DNA from: Adiantum capillus-veneris
Taxonomy: Eukaryota > Streptophyta > Polypodiopsida > Polypodiales > Pteridaceae
NCBI GenBank assembly: GCA_014529385.2
Contig: CM043945.1
Span: forward strand, 229,112-293,111
Length of the DNA: 64,000 bases
Reading direction: 5' to 3'
Of this stretch, positions 9,621-22,600 are shown piece by piece. Positions within the stretch are counted from its first letter, which is position 1. Each line of letters starts with the position of its first letter. Made by a program: the position numbers and the translations under genes. Under the pieces are notes generated by a model that made no database searches, was not told the origin of the DNA, and saw only the letters and a list, made by a program, of their open reading frames with translations.

Positions 9621-10568
9621 CCTCAGATGCCACAGGAAAGGCTTCTCAACGTGGGCAGATTTGTGGTCTAAACAGCATCACAGATGGTTGACATCAGAGG
9701 AGCTCCTTTGCTCTCTCCTCTCCAGCCTTGAGAAATCACCCTCCTAATCTCCCGGACAGTCCTCTTTCCTCCTGAGGAAAGCTGGAAACTCTCTTATCAT
9801 GATTCGGTCCGAGTCTGTGGCGCCTTTGGTTGGAAAGGGGGTTACAAAACTCATTCACCCCCAAATGTATTATAATGACATCTCCCCCCCTCTCCATATC
9901 ACCCTTAACTGGAGATGGGCAGTAAACCTCGATAGGAGGCAATGGATGTTCAAGTTCAAAAATATTTGGGATAAAGTGATATACCCAAAGAAATCGGTTC
10001 TTCTTTGGCTTTGTCTCCACAAAGCCATTTGGACGAGAGAAAGAAAAGTCTTAAGTTGAGATTTCTGCAGGTATTTGCTATAGGTGTAAGAATGATGTAG
10101 AGATTATTTGTCACCTGTTCATGACTTGCCCCTAATCGGCCAGGTTACTCTCTCCTCTTAGAGTTGTTCTCAATAAGTCTGTGTCATGGAAGTAGTTATT
10201 ACTTGGGGACTCTATTGGTATTCTTTCTGCCTTCTGCCTTCTGGAATAGAGAGAGAGAAAAATTTCTGTGGGTTATTTGGAAGCAGAGAAATAACTATTA
10301 TTTTGATGGGACTTATCAGGCACCTAGCCTGAGAACACTTTTTGCTGAAATTAATTTACAGGTCTTCAAGCTGAGGGTCAAGGACATCAATATCTACCTG
10401 CTGCGTAACCAAATTTGCAAAGATGCTGCAGATTTTCTGATTGGTATGTCTGATGAAGAGCTATCACAGATGAGGAACCAAGGCAAGATGCAGGAGATTA
10501 CAAAGATGAGAGCTGAACTCAATGAAGAAATCCAAAACAAACAAAAACCATACACAAGTATGGTGTGA
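9621..10568 (+). pseudogene. LINE (non-LTR retrotransposon) 3' relic with zf-RVT domain
   Basis: Translated pieces match the C-terminal part of plant L1-type ORF2. A stretch in 9799-10059 has FKNIWDKVIYPKKSVLLWLC, the reverse-transcriptase zinc-binding (zf-RVT) pattern. After a stop come HLF.TCP-like residues, and then WKQRNNYYFDGTY at about 10280-10320, the typical WK.RN...F end motif. Several stops and frame changes interrupt it. The RT and endonuclease domains are absent. A short acidic tail follows (about 10400-10568) that I cannot assign. No poly-A tail or TSD was identified. Confidence 0.7.
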
Positions 10569-10875
10569 AGTTGGCACCATCATCCACATTGTCAAAAATA
10601 TCATAAGGAATGTGTCCTTCTCTGTCACTTTTATCCCCTCCAACAGTAAAGGGGGACTCATCAAGTGTTAAGGGACTTTATTATTATACAAATATTGTAG
10701 TTGCACAACGAAGGTTTCATTACCCTTAATTATTCATAGACTTCATAGATCCTCGCTAATGTAGATGCATGCCATGATTCTATAAATTATCATATAATGG
10801 CGAAGTGGATACTCTTTACACGTGTCGACATTTGTGAACCTCCCGTTGTATCCAAGCCTCGTGTTCTCTTCAACT

Positions 10876-10879
<4 letters not shown>

Positions 10880-10949
<70 letters not shown>
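10880..10949. repeat. (CT)n microsatellite
   Basis: About 70 bp of CT repeats with one TTCT interruption. Reading frames over it encode Leu-Ser repeats only. Confidence 0.97.
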
Positions 10950-10952
<3 letters not shown>

Positions 10953-12245
10953 CTCTCGAGTCCCTCATGTCATGTTGCACCTGGTTTCAATGCTACTTGC
11001 TCCACCCTCCCATGGCCCTACCCTATCCACATGCACCGATGACCGCCATTCACCAGCATTGCTCCTATCCTATCCTGTTGGCCTTCAAGTCCACGCTTTG
11101 CACTCCTACCCTCACTTGCACCCTCATCACCATGCTCTACACCTTTTGATTGTTCATCAGCCTTAGCCTTTTTCTTTTCCCTTTTATTAATGAAAAACCA
11201 TACACTTACCTTCAATTTAACTAGCTCATGTGCAAGACCTTTGGATTATTCTTTAGAGGCTTTATGAAGCTAACTTGCGTTAGAGTCTACCTGCTAAATT
11301 AAGATGGACTCTAGTAAAAATTAAACCTACCCTTGGGTTTTGGAGCTTCACCTTGTGTGAAAAACCTTAGCACAGTCCTTTGGAGGTACCGCAAAGAGAG
11401 TTTTACCAAACCTCGAGCGAGAATTTCCGAGCAAAGTAAAAAATGAGCCAACTCTACCAAGGACTATAGTCTGGTCATTGTCCTACCATGATCATAGCCT
11501 CTTTTATTTCCTATGATGCATCTTGCATAGGTGTGTGCCTGATTGGGCTAGTGAGTGTAGTGGGATGTGCTACTAGTATTGCTACATAAAGGCAACCAAA
11601 TATTCCACATTAAGAACATCTACATTGACAATAGATTGAGCATCACCAACGTGTATTGCAACAACTAGCAAGCAAATTGACTCTTTTTCACAAGCTTTTG
11701 GCTAACAATGAAAAAGAGAGACATACAGAAGTAAAAATACCTTGAGTAACCCATCTTGATTGGGCATTCTATGTAAGCAAATAAGTGGCACAGTTTAGCA
11801 TTGTTCAATGCAACATAGTCAAATGCAAACGATACTTATGAAAAATTACATCACAAAGGAGACCAACAATATGAAATACATATGAGTACCCCTGTGGAGA
11901 AATTCTTATGGGTGGTTATGCAATGGATTGATGTTTGAAGCTAATTCAAGAATAGCAATCAAAGATGTTCATAAGGAGGTCCAATTGTGGCTAGATGGTC
12001 AAGTCTATGATATTGTAAAAAGACGCAATTGGGAAAACTATATATGAAAGTAGGTGAAGGCTGAGCCCAACTATCCCTTCATGTGTAGTTTTTGAAATCC
12101 TCATCACATCCAAAAAGAATCCAAGGTCGTTAGCACCTTGCCCTTGAGGGTCCTTGCTCAACAAGTTGAACGATCTATAATTGGCCTCATTTAGAGCCTT
12201 CTTGATGATTCACTATCTAACAAGTCGGGCTTAGGACCCAAGAAG
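10950..12245. other. Non-coding stretch, nothing recognised
   Basis: Mixed-composition DNA with short ORFs only. No domain, tRNA or repeat family recognised. Confidence 0.5.
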
Positions 12246-12345
12246 TGTAGCTTAGTTGGTGAGACCTTTGTGATGTAGGTTGGGGGTTCAAGGCTCACAG
12301 GTTGCATTCTCTTGGGTGTTCCCACGATCTCCCATCAATGTGTAG
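12246..12345 (+). mobile_element. Possible tRNA-derived SINE head
   Basis: Contains TGTAGCTTAGTTGGTGAG, resembling a tRNA A box, and GGGGGTTCAAGGC, resembling a B box, about 35 bp apart. This is the layout of a pol III promoter in plant SINEs. A body or poly-A tail and TSD could not be defined. Confidence 0.4.
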
Positions 12346-12589
12346 CTATAAATACATGATATGTGTAAAGTTTCTCCCTACTACCTTTATCGCGTTCAAA
12401 TTGTGAAAAAAAAACAAGTTGAGTTTGTGTGACAAGAGACACTCGACATGGTTTCAATCTGCAAAAGAGATCTTGCATGTAGCTTGTGAGCTCACCAAAG
12501 GCCAATTTCCATGTGGGACAGATGCCTAAGAGTGAGATATCAATGCTCAATTGCCTTAATAGAGTGAGATGGAAAATCCCTAGGTTAAG

Positions 12590-13943
<1,354 letters not shown>

Positions 13944-13948
13944 TAAAG
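13944..13948. repeat. Left target-site duplication TAAAG of the three-LTR element
   Basis: The 5 bp TAAAG precede the first TGTAATGG at 13949. The same 5 bp follow the last LTR end at 17416-17420. Confidence 0.8.
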
Positions 13949-14639
13949 TGTAATGGAAATGGCCTATTTAATTTGAGAGTAGCGGAAATTAATGAGAGTA
14001 CTTTTGAGAAATGACTTTGTGAGCATAGCGGATGAACATAATTGAAGATATCAACATAATCATAGCAATTAGTTAACTTGGCATGAACAATACTTTTGCA
14101 AGAGAGAATTTAGAGAACATGACAACAGTTGAGGACCGGATTTATGTGAAGCCGGTCCCCCCTCCAATAGGCATTTGTATTATGATTTCTCCCATTAAGA
14201 GAGACTTGTTACAATACAATCTTCGTGTTCCTTGTGACCTAGGTGATGCAATGAAGATGGAAAGCTTCATGCATCACAAACATAACATAAACTTGAAGAG
14301 AGCTTTAACTATCCCAAGCCTCAGTCCCAAGACCTCAAACACCTTAGTCATCAAGCATGACAAGCAGGACATGCACCTCGAGCTGGGTCGGGTTCCCGCG
14401 CCTCAAGCTCAGCCCTAGCTTACCTAAGGTCAAAGGCATTTTACACACATTATTGGAGGTCTTCAATGAAGCTAACCCTAAGGTCTTATGCTCCATTAGT
14501 TAGCCTTGCTCTTTGATAGACCATCTCTCATTTGAGCCCCTTTACCATTGGCCCCGGGCTGAGATAGATCTATAAGCACATGTCTATATCTTAACACTTG
14601 TTCCCGTTTATTATCTCACATTAAGTGATCAATTTAATA
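13949..14639 (-). repeat. LTR copy 1 (internally deleted, end-truncated)
   Basis: Starts TGTAATGGAAATGGCC. It lacks the ~870-bp middle found in LTR2 and lacks the last ~100 bp ending ATGACA. It joins LTR2 through a 4-bp remnant (CCAA) of the primer-site spacer. Confidence 0.85.
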
Positions 14640-14643
14640 CCAA

Positions 14644-16229
14644 TGTAATGGAATTGGCCTATTTAATTTGAGAGTAGCGGAAATTAATGAGAGTACTTTG
14701 AGAAATGACTTTGTGAGCATATAGTGGGTGAACATAATTGAAGATAGCAACATAATCATAGAAATTAGTTAACTTGGCATGAACAATACTTTTTCAAGAG
14801 AGAGAATTTAGAGAACATGGCAACAGTTGAGGACCGGATTTATGTGGAGCCGGTCCCCCCTCCAATAGGCATTTGTATTATGATTTCTCCCATTAAGAGA
14901 GACTTGTTACAATACAATCTTTGTGTTCCTTGTGACCTAGGTGATGCAATGAAGATGGACAGCTTCATGCATCACAAACATAACATAAACTTGAAGAGAC
15001 ATTTAACACCTTCGAAGGTGGAGAGAGTTAGCAGGGAATGAGGGTAGGGAAGAGGAAAAGGAAACATTTCGTAGGAGAAAGAATTAGTTCCTCACTTATC
15101 ATAACTCTTGTTGCTAGCATACATAATAGCATAGTAATGAAGAAGAAGGAGATGGCAAGCTTAAGCATTGAAGCATGGCTCTTGGTTGGATTTGCACTCC
15201 ATATCCAAGAGTGTTGGTGTAGGCTCTCAACCTCTACTTGCTTGGAGAAGGAGAGGGAGCTCTTGCACTTTTCATAGCACACACTGAGAGTGTTTGTGAG
15301 CGTGTGTCGGTGAGTATACCCCCTAAGCAACCCCCTAGCTTGCTTGGATCGACCCCCCCCTTTTAGCTCATGCTTGAAGCTCATTGGACCCCTCCAAGAC
15401 TAGCCAATCACAAGCAGGAGGCATTACAAGCAGCAAGGGTAGCCTTGAGACAAGTGTTCCCCTTTCCCTTTGAGAGAGACGGCTAGATAAATGCTAAATC
15501 ATTTAATTAAATATCCTAAATTATTATTGAACCCCTTGGGTGGCCAACCAATAGGCTTCATGCACACCATGAGGGCACCATGAGGAGGAACTTGACAAGT
15601 GTCCCTTTTGCTTTCTTTGTACCATGCATGCCTTGTGTGAGTGTGTGGGTGTTCTGTCTCATCCCCCCTCATGTAGGGCTCGCCCCCTCCTTGTAGGGAT
15701 TGAATATTTGACTTTTTGACACCTCAAGCCCCTCATACATAGGCCCAGTTCCCACCACAAGCTTGGCCGTTAAGCACTTTAAGCTTTGGCTAGGTTCTCA
15801 CCTTAAGTGCAACCCTAGAATCTCAAGCATGTCAAGCACCTCAAGCATCTCAAGAACCTCAATCATCAAGAACCTCAAGCACCTTAGTCATCAAGCATGA
15901 CAAGCAGGACAAGCACCTTGAGCTGCGTCGGGTTCCCGCTCCTCAAGCTCAGCCCTAGCTTACCTAAGGTCAAAGGCCTTTTACACACATTATTGGAGGT
16001 CTTCAATGAAGCTAACCCTAAGGTCTTATGCTCCATTAGTTAGCCTTGCTCTTTGATAGACCATCTCTTATTTGAGCCCCTTTACCATTGGCCCCGGGTT
16101 GAGATAGATCTATAAGCACATGTCTATATCTTAACACTTGTTCCTGTTTATTATCTCACATTAAGTGATCAATTTAATATGAGAAAATCATTTAGGTTGG
16201 TTAGATATTAGATATTAGATTTTATGACA
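14644..16229 (-). repeat. LTR copy 2 (full length, 1,586 bp)
   Basis: TG...CA bounded (TGTAATGG to TATGACA). It contains a central region (about 15002-15875) missing in LTR1 and LTR3. The break in the short forms lies at two CACCTT repeats, suggesting deletion between them. LTR2 in turn lacks about 27 bp present in the short forms. Confidence 0.85.
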
Positions 16230-16659
16230 TTACCTCTCTCTTGATTATTATCAGCCATGTTAACAAAATTTATGTATGTACTTAGTGTATGCTTTGGCAA
16301 TTCAAAACCTTAGTTGCCACTTCTCTTAGCCTTTGAAAATCGGCTCTTAAGTATCTACACCCATGGCTCGAAGTGGTTAATTATAGAGAGTAGAGGAGTA
16401 GGTCTAACATAGCAGAGTTGCAGAGGGCTAGCTCCCTTCGGACTTCTTATGGCTCAATAATGGTAAAGACGTAGGCAAGTCTAAAAAGACTCCATTATTA
16501 AGTCCAAAGCTCCCGAGGTGTGCACTATCCCCCACATAGTGGGCTCAACAAAACCGATAATAGATCCCTGTTCCACTTACCCTAATATAATTAACAACAT
16601 CAACCATTTCTAGGCTACTTAAGGACCTCTCCTCTTAAGCAAGAAAAGAGAAACCAAAT
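16230..16659 (-). other. Short internal region of the three-LTR element, with polypurine tract
   Basis: On the minus strand a purine-rich CAAGAGAGAGGTAA lies directly before LTR2, as expected for a polypurine tract. The remaining ~415 bp have no coding potential and resemble the leader segment at 21790-22020 of the neighbouring gypsy element. Confidence 0.7.
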
Positions 16660-16671
16660 GCTCTGATACCA
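16660..16671 (-). promoter_or_regulatory. Primer binding site, initiator tRNA-Met
   Basis: The plus strand reads GCTCTGATACCA. The minus strand is TGGTATCAGAGC, the common plant initiator-Met primer site, one base from the LTR edge at 16673. Confidence 0.9.
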
Positions 16672-16672
16672 A

Positions 16673-17415
16673 TGTAATGGAATTGGCCTATTTAATTTGA
16701 GAGTAGCGGAAATTAATGAGAGTACTTTTGAGAAATGACTTTGTGAGCATAGCGGGTGAACATAATTGAAGATATCAACATAATCATAGTAATTATTAAA
16801 CTTGGCATGAACAATACTTTTGCAAGAGAGAGAATTTAGAGAACATGGCAACAGTTGAGGACCGGATATATGTGGAGCCGGTCCCCCCTCCAATAGGCAT
16901 TTGTATTATGATTTCTCCCATGAAGAGCGACTTGTTACAATACAATCTTTGTGTTCCTTGTGACCTAGGTGATGCAATGAAGATGGAAAGCTTCATGCAT
17001 CACAAACATAACATAAACTTGAAGAAATCTTTAACTATCCCAAGCCTCAGTCCCAAGACCTCAAACACCTTAGTCATCAAGCATGACAAGCAGGACAAGC
17101 ACCTCGAGCTAGGTTGGGTTCCCGCGCCTCAAGCTTAGCCCTAGCTTACCTAAGGTCAAAGGCCTTTTACACACATTATTGGAGGTCTTCAATGAAGCTA
17201 ACCCTAAGGTCTTATGCTCCATTAGTTAGCCTTGCTCTTTGATAGACCATCTCTCATTTGAGCCCCTTTACCATTGGCCCCGGGCTGAGATAGATCTATA
17301 AGCACATGTCTATATCTTAACACTTGTTCCCGTTTATTATCTCACATTAAGTGATCAACTTAATATGAGAAAATAATTTGGGTTGGTTAGATATTAGATA
17401 TTAGATTTTATGACA
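16673..17415 (-). repeat. LTR copy 3 (internally deleted, 743 bp)
   Basis: TGTAATGG to ATGACA with the same central deletion as LTR1. Followed by TAAAG, the right target-site copy. Confidence 0.85.
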
Positions 17416-17420
17416 TAAAG

Positions 17421-18124
17421 GCACTTGGAGATTTTTAACACCCAAGTTATATAGCATAGTCCCCACCACAAAAAAATTAGCATAAGGGAAGGTGCTCATG
17501 GAGGTTGTCAACCTTACTATGCCACCCCATTGGTATGTTATTGAGTGTAGCCAAAACATTAGACGTGGGATAGCTCTTTAATTGTTTGGGTTTGCTTAAT
17601 TTTTGTCTTGCTCGAAAAACCTTGCTCGCTCTTTGGAATTCCTCCCGCAAAGATGGTCCCAAAACCAACTATAGTAAGACTGACATGGGTTAGTTTTTCT
17701 TTCATCATAAGACTTTCGAGACTTCAGACTTAGAGTCTAATGAGTAAATCTGACTACATAAAATTTACATCATTAATTTCTATTTTTAGACTCCTATTAT
17801 TGCTTTTATTAACCCCCTTTGTCTTGTACCTTTGATCACGATTGCTTGGAATATATTTATCATTTGCTGACGTGTACCTTTGATCGAGATGATTAAATAG
17901 CAATTTTTTTTGCTCTTTTATAGACTACTTTCCTTTAGTCCCAAGTCTTTGAACGAACTAAGTCTATAAGCACTTAAATCACCTTTATAGTTCTCTTTTA
18001 TTTTTCCTGGACTTAATTAGTTAAGATGAAAAATATATTTAGAGAGTTAGACTTAATTTATTTTTCCTGGACTTAATTAAGATGAAAAAAACTTTTAAAA
18101 AGTTAGAAATTGAATTTCATGACA
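17421..18124 (-). repeat. Diverged 3' LTR fragment of a gypsy element
   Basis: Ends TTTCATGACA at 18124 and is followed by TTACCTCACCTTTGAAATCATACTC-like sequence. The same junction is seen at 32943 in the second gypsy element. The outer boundary is unclear, so the start is approximate. Confidence 0.5.
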
Positions 18125-19167
18125 TTACCTCACCTTTGAAATCATACTCATCCTTGATTATGGAGTAAGAAAAATAAATTCATCTCACTAGTCCTTCTAC
18201 TTGGGTAGAGAATCCCTTTTTACTCGTCGACATCCTTCCATACTGGTGACTAATTCCACTTAGTGCTTCGAAAACATAGCTATCTTGCAAGCATGTATTT
18301 GCTTAGCCCTTACATCTACTAGAGTAGATTAGCAAAGTCTACTTGGAACCTGAGAGATTAAGCTATTGCAAGCATGTAATTTATCTAGCTGCTAATCATA
18401 TTCCATAGTAGATTGGCAAATTCTATTGTGTACTTGAGAGAAACATGTCTGTCACGAGCATGATTATTGTATGCATACACTTAAAAAAGTATTATGAATA
18501 TAAAAAGAAACCTTAGAGTCAAAAAATTAAAAAATTCTTTACGAAACCTGTTTGTTCATACTTGGCTATTACATTTGACATGAGTCATTGTACGCATTGA
18601 CAAGGTTTACATTATCCTTTAATTAGTGCCTTGTATCCACCTTGCATCTTCAAAAGGATAATTCTTCAATTTAATAAGATATCGTTAGATAGTCTTACCA
18701 CTTCTTAAAACCTTCTCTTCAATCATGTAGTATGCTCTCAAGATATAGGATCTCTTCTTGACCTTCAAACTCGGGTTGATCTTTAATTACTGGATCTTTG
18801 GGTGGCTCTCCCTCATAAGGTTTTAAAAGGCTCACATGAAAGGCGTTGTGGATGAGTCAAGTGCTGGGTAAATTTAACTTATAAGCCAGTTCATTAATTG
18901 GATTAAGGATTTGGAATGGGTCATAATATCTTTTTGCTAGTTTGGCATAATATTGTTGATGTTTAGTTGGGCATCCTTGTTTCCTCTTGCATATTGTATG
19001 GCTTAGGCATGCTTAGGAAAAATTAAGAAATATCCAATTATTTTCTTTGGAGTTCAAGTCTCTTTTGTGCTTATTAGCAACAGTCTTTGGATTTTGTTGG
19101 GTGATGGATATAGTTTCCTTAAGCTTGTTAGAAGATTCTTAAAGATCTCCATTATACTCATCAACTT

Positions 19168-19245
19168 AGGGAAACTTAAGCAATACCCAATCAAAGAGAA
19201 TGAGTGGGTATTGCTTAGGGAAACTTAAGCAATACCCAATCATCT
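19168..19245. repeat. Short direct/inverted repeat
   Basis: GGGAAACTTAAGCAATACCC occurs twice as a direct repeat. An inverted GGGTATTGCTTAGGG lies between, so the segment can fold. It lies inside decayed gypsy sequence. Confidence 0.6.
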
Positions 19246-19509
19246 CTTTGAAGGTCAAGTCTCTTTTGTGCTTATGAGCAACAACATTTTGCTTCTGTTG
19301 TGTGATGGATATAGTTTCCTTAATCTTGTGAAAGGACTGTTTAAGTCTTTATTGTACTCATCAATAGCAAAAATCTTCCCAAGTGTCTTGACTATCAATG
19401 GGAGTTTGGGTCTTCCTTCAATAATTACGAAGGGTGTCTTTTCTGAAGAAGCATGGAAAATATTATTGTATGCATACTCTACTAAGGGAAAATACTTTTA
19501 CCACTGATC

Positions 19510-19950
19510 ACTTTGACCTACCTCTATAACATAGGCATTGCTTAGATCAATAATGGTTGAGCTTGCTATTTCACATTGGCCATCTTTTTGTGGGTTATAG
19601 GCTAAGGAGAAATTAAACTTAGTACCTAGATTCTCAAAGAGACCTTTCCAAAAATTATTGATCATTCTACGGATTTTGTTAAGCTATGATAGTTAAAGAC
19701 TTGTGATATGAAGAGCGTTGTCATATGGTGTGCTTTAAAAGAGTTTCTAGCTAGTATAAAATGTGTTTTTTTTACTAAACTGGTCTACTACTGTCCATTT
19801 TCCTTTATTTTTATGTATAGACCTTGGCAATCCAAAGATGAAATACATGGATATAATCTCCCATGGGAAATTAGGTATAGGTAGTCTATCATACTTTGTC
19901 TTTTGACATACAATGCATTTGGTAACATAGTCCTCTATGTTTGCCTTCAT
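19510..19950 (-). pseudogene. Gypsy integrase fragment
   Basis: At 19950-19747 the translation has the CIVCQKTKYDR zinc-binding end followed by PWEIISMYFIFGLPRSIHKNKG and TVVDQFSKKNTF, the usual start of the integrase catalytic core. The first catalytic Asp of the D-D-E triad is replaced (SMYFIFG where SMDFI is usual), so this copy looks inactive. The remainder to about 19510 is out of frame. Confidence 0.8.
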
Positions 19951-19973
19951 TGTTAGCCAATAAAAGTATATTT

Positions 19974-20192
19974 CTACTCAATTAAGAATATCTTGAATTC
20001 CTCTATGTCCCGCATAAGGGGGAGCATGAGACTCATACATAATTTTCTCACATAGAGGATATGTGTAACATATAACCTATTTTCATAGAGAAGATAACCA
20101 TCTTGCACATTATATTGTTCCTCTTTCTTCTCTGGTGTAATTGTTGGCATCACATCTTTGCATTCTGGATCTATAGCATACTCAACTATCAT
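19974..20192 (-). pseudogene. Gypsy pre-integrase (H2C2) fragment
   Basis: Contains DPECKDVMPTI and a DGYLLYENRLYV stretch, typical of the linker between RNase H and integrase in plant gypsy pol. It ends before the histidine pair, with a frame change. Confidence 0.65.
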
Positions 20193-20627
20193 AGAGGATA
20201 GATCATTCTGAGTAGCTATAGATACAACATTGACCCTTTATCTACATGAAGAGCATCGGCCACTCGGGGGCTTCACTATGTTCAAAACTACCATATCACG
20301 TGCATTCAAGACATGTTTGTAAAACCCCTTATCTATGAATTTTGTTAAGAATATAATGTACCCTTTTCTTTTAAAATCTGTACATTTTTTTCAAATTTGA
20401 AAAAATAATTCCCTTTTGTATTTATATTTCTGTAAGTTTCAAGAACTTTAAATACCCTTCTGTTGAACTCACGTGATAGGTAACATTTTTATTAGGTGAC
20501 GTCCCCGGGATCGGCCACTTGGTTATGCTTATTAGCTATGTGAGCAATATGAAAATTAAATTGTGAAAGAGAATTTTCCCACCTCATTTTCTTGTCACTT
20601 AAGTTGCGCTAGAAAGTACTGAAGACT

Positions 20628-20981
20628 TTAGTGATTTGTGCGCAAAATAAATGGAGTGCCTAGAAGATAATGTTTCCATGCATCTAAGGCATGCAAGATA
20701 GCTAGTAGCTCCTTTCCATATACGCCTTTATTCTTTTGTTCGTCATTTATTTCTTGAAGCAACATAGCCCCAAGGCAATGTCCACAAGCATCACATTGGA
20801 CTTGGACTTTAAAAGGTTTTGAGAGGTCCGATAATATGGATTGAGGGATAAAATTCTCGTTAAGGTTTTCATTTTTTTTTTTCATAGTCCATATAAATTT
20901 GACATTTTTTAAAGTTAAATTATACAATGGTCCTGCTATGAGTGAGAATTTTTCTATGAAGCATCTATAATATGCATACAT
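20628..20981 (-). pseudogene. Gypsy RNase H / RT-connection fragment
   Basis: YYRCFIEKFSLIAGPLYNLT is the RT connection motif. It is followed by VQCDACGHCLGAMLLQ, the RNase H first Asp region, and YGKELLAILHALDAWKHYLLG, the conserved E-rich helix. About 117 residues in one frame, so it is the best-kept part of this copy. Confidence 0.85.
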
Positions 20982-21299
20982 TCCTATAAAGCTTCTTAAT
21001 TTTTAAAGGTATGTTGGTATATGCCATCCTTTTATTAATTCCAATTTTTTAGGGTCCATTCAAATCCCTGCTTGGGAGATAATATGACCTAGATATTGAA
21101 TCTCTCTAAAAAAAAACTCGCTCTTCATTTTGTTGGATAAAAGCCAACACTTTATCAAGTGCTCCAAATACTCCATCATAGGTAAGGAAGGTGATGTGCT
21201 TTCCTAACTCTTTAAACCTTTTAAGCTTGTGTGACCTCCTCTATGCCGTGTAGCTTTTTAAAAAAAAACCTCTCCTCTTTGCTTTCTTGTATGATGTCA

Positions 21300-21777
21300 C
21301 TACTCTCCTTCTAAGAGGACTGTGATGACAAAGATGAGAAAGAAAAAGAATAAGGAGAGGATGGTGATTTCTTTCTCCTTCTTTGGTTGTTTTCTCCCGT
21401 CTTTTAGGATGATAATGGGAGAAATTACTTGATGACTTTCTCTTCTTGGGAGGACTTGGTGACTGCTTTTACCAATGCATTCTTGGGGCCGCATCACTTT
21501 CAGAGGTGATGGGAATATCAATTGCATACGTGTCCCTTTAAAGTTCTTGACGCACAGCATCTTCTTGGACAAATTTCCATGGAGGTCCTTCCTGCATTTC
21601 TTCTTTATTACCCAAAGAGGTTCCTCTTTTGGAGGTTTCACTAGGAGGCCTCACACAAGCTCTCTCTTCTTGGGAACCTGAAGGAACTTGAAGAGCTTTG
21701 TATTTGGATTCAAACCTTTGCTTGCAAGGTAGAATTACCCATCGCTTCCTTAAGCTTGCCAACAAGGTAGTTGACAA
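21300..21777 (-). pseudogene. Probable gag remnant of the gypsy element
   Basis: Two overlapping frames rich in Lys, Glu and Pro start about 245 bp inside the primer site. That is the position expected for gag. No zinc knuckle is visible. Assignment rests on position. Confidence 0.35.
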
Positions 21778-22021
21778 TTCTTTGACACTGACACTGGTTC
21801 CTATCGAGCATGCTATAGCTCAATAATGGTTAAGCCATAGGTAAGCCTATACTCCATTATTAAGACCTTAGTTCCTGATGGTGTAGCCCAAGCCCTACAA
21901 AGCAAGCATGCCATCAAAGATAATAAATCCCAGTCCCACTTGCCCTACTGCAATGAACAACTCCAACCTTTCATAGATTACACAATGACCTCTCTTATTG
22001 GGCAAGAAAAGAGAAACCTTA

Positions 22022-22033
22022 GCTTTGATACAA
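22022..22033 (-). promoter_or_regulatory. Degenerate initiator-Met primer binding site
   Basis: The plus strand reads GCTTTGATACAA, two mismatches from GCTCTGATACCA, next to the LTR start TGTCAACG at 22035. Confidence 0.7.
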
Positions 22034-22034
22034 A

Positions 22035-22600
22035 TGTCAACGTATCTAGTCTTTTTTAGTGCAATCACATCGAAACTTGTCAATAGAACAAGAGTTTTAA
22101 TGCAATCACATTGGAACTAGTTAACAAAGCAAGAGTTGTTAATGCAATCACATCTAAACTAGTTAATAAAACAAGAGTTTTCCATTAAGAGGATTCTTTA
22201 GAGGAGAGCCAAAAGTAGTCTAAGGCTAATTTCATTGCGTCATTTACACATTAAAACCTCAAATCATGAAATATAGGTTTAAATGAAAAACGCATTACGA
22301 TTGAAAACATGTTGAGAACATGACTTGCTTAGAGCTGGTCCTCCCTCCCTAAGGCCTTTGTATTATAATTCTCTTAATCACACATAGTGAAACCCATCTT
22401 CCCAAGCCCTAAACACCCCAATGAGGAGAAAGGAATGTGGGGATGGAGGTAGATGAAGATGGAGCGGAGTATCTTTAACAAAGAAGTAATCTTTTCTAGT
22501 TTGCTTACTCTACATGAAAGTTTTTAGCATAGCTAGAAAAATAGAGAAGAAGAAAAAGAGATTCCTTGTATCTACTTGCTTAGATTTTCATCCATAGCCA
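22035..22600 (-). repeat. 5' LTR of the decayed gypsy element (right end approximate)
   Basis: Starts TGTCAACG after the primer site. It shares with other LTRs here a GAGCTGGTCCTCCCTCC / AGGCCTTTGTATTATAAT block. It also contains three near-copies of a ~50-bp unit around GCAATCACATYGAAACTWGTTAA. The outer end was not located. Confidence 0.55.

Larger units (their letters stand above)
13949..17415 (-). mobile_element. Three-LTR, non-coding LTR retrotransposon (TRIM/LARD-like)
   Basis: Three direct LTR copies (13949-14639, 14644-16229, 16673-17415) with only one short internal segment (16230-16672), bounded by the 5-bp duplication TAAAG. The polypurine tract lies right of LTR2 and the primer site left of LTR3, so the element is on the minus strand. 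No gag or pol is present. Related but coding elements lie at 17421-22600 and 26841-43440, which could have supplied enzymes. The short frames within the LTRs (for example those starting MATVEDRIYV) are repeated LTR sequence, not genes. Confidence 0.85.
18125..22021 (-). pseudogene. Decayed Ty3/gypsy (chromovirus-type) internal region
   Basis: Read on the minus strand, the order is gag-like start (21777-21300), RT C-terminal end (about 21240-20990), RNase H (20981-20628), zinc-binding pre-integrase segment (20192-19974), integrase (19950 to about 19510) and a chromodomain-like end (about 18850-18590). Most of RT and the protease are deleted, and each surviving part carries stops or frame changes. 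It shares gene order and sequence with the element at 39980-43440. Confidence 0.8.

Noticed and set aside
12246-12345. Functional tRNA gene
   Set aside because: A/B-box-like sequences are present but no acceptor stem pairing or anticodon arm can be formed.
14083-17138. Three near-identical ORFs starting MATVEDRIYV or similar
   Set aside because: They are the same piece of LTR repeated three times; no conserved domain and no frame conservation at their ends.
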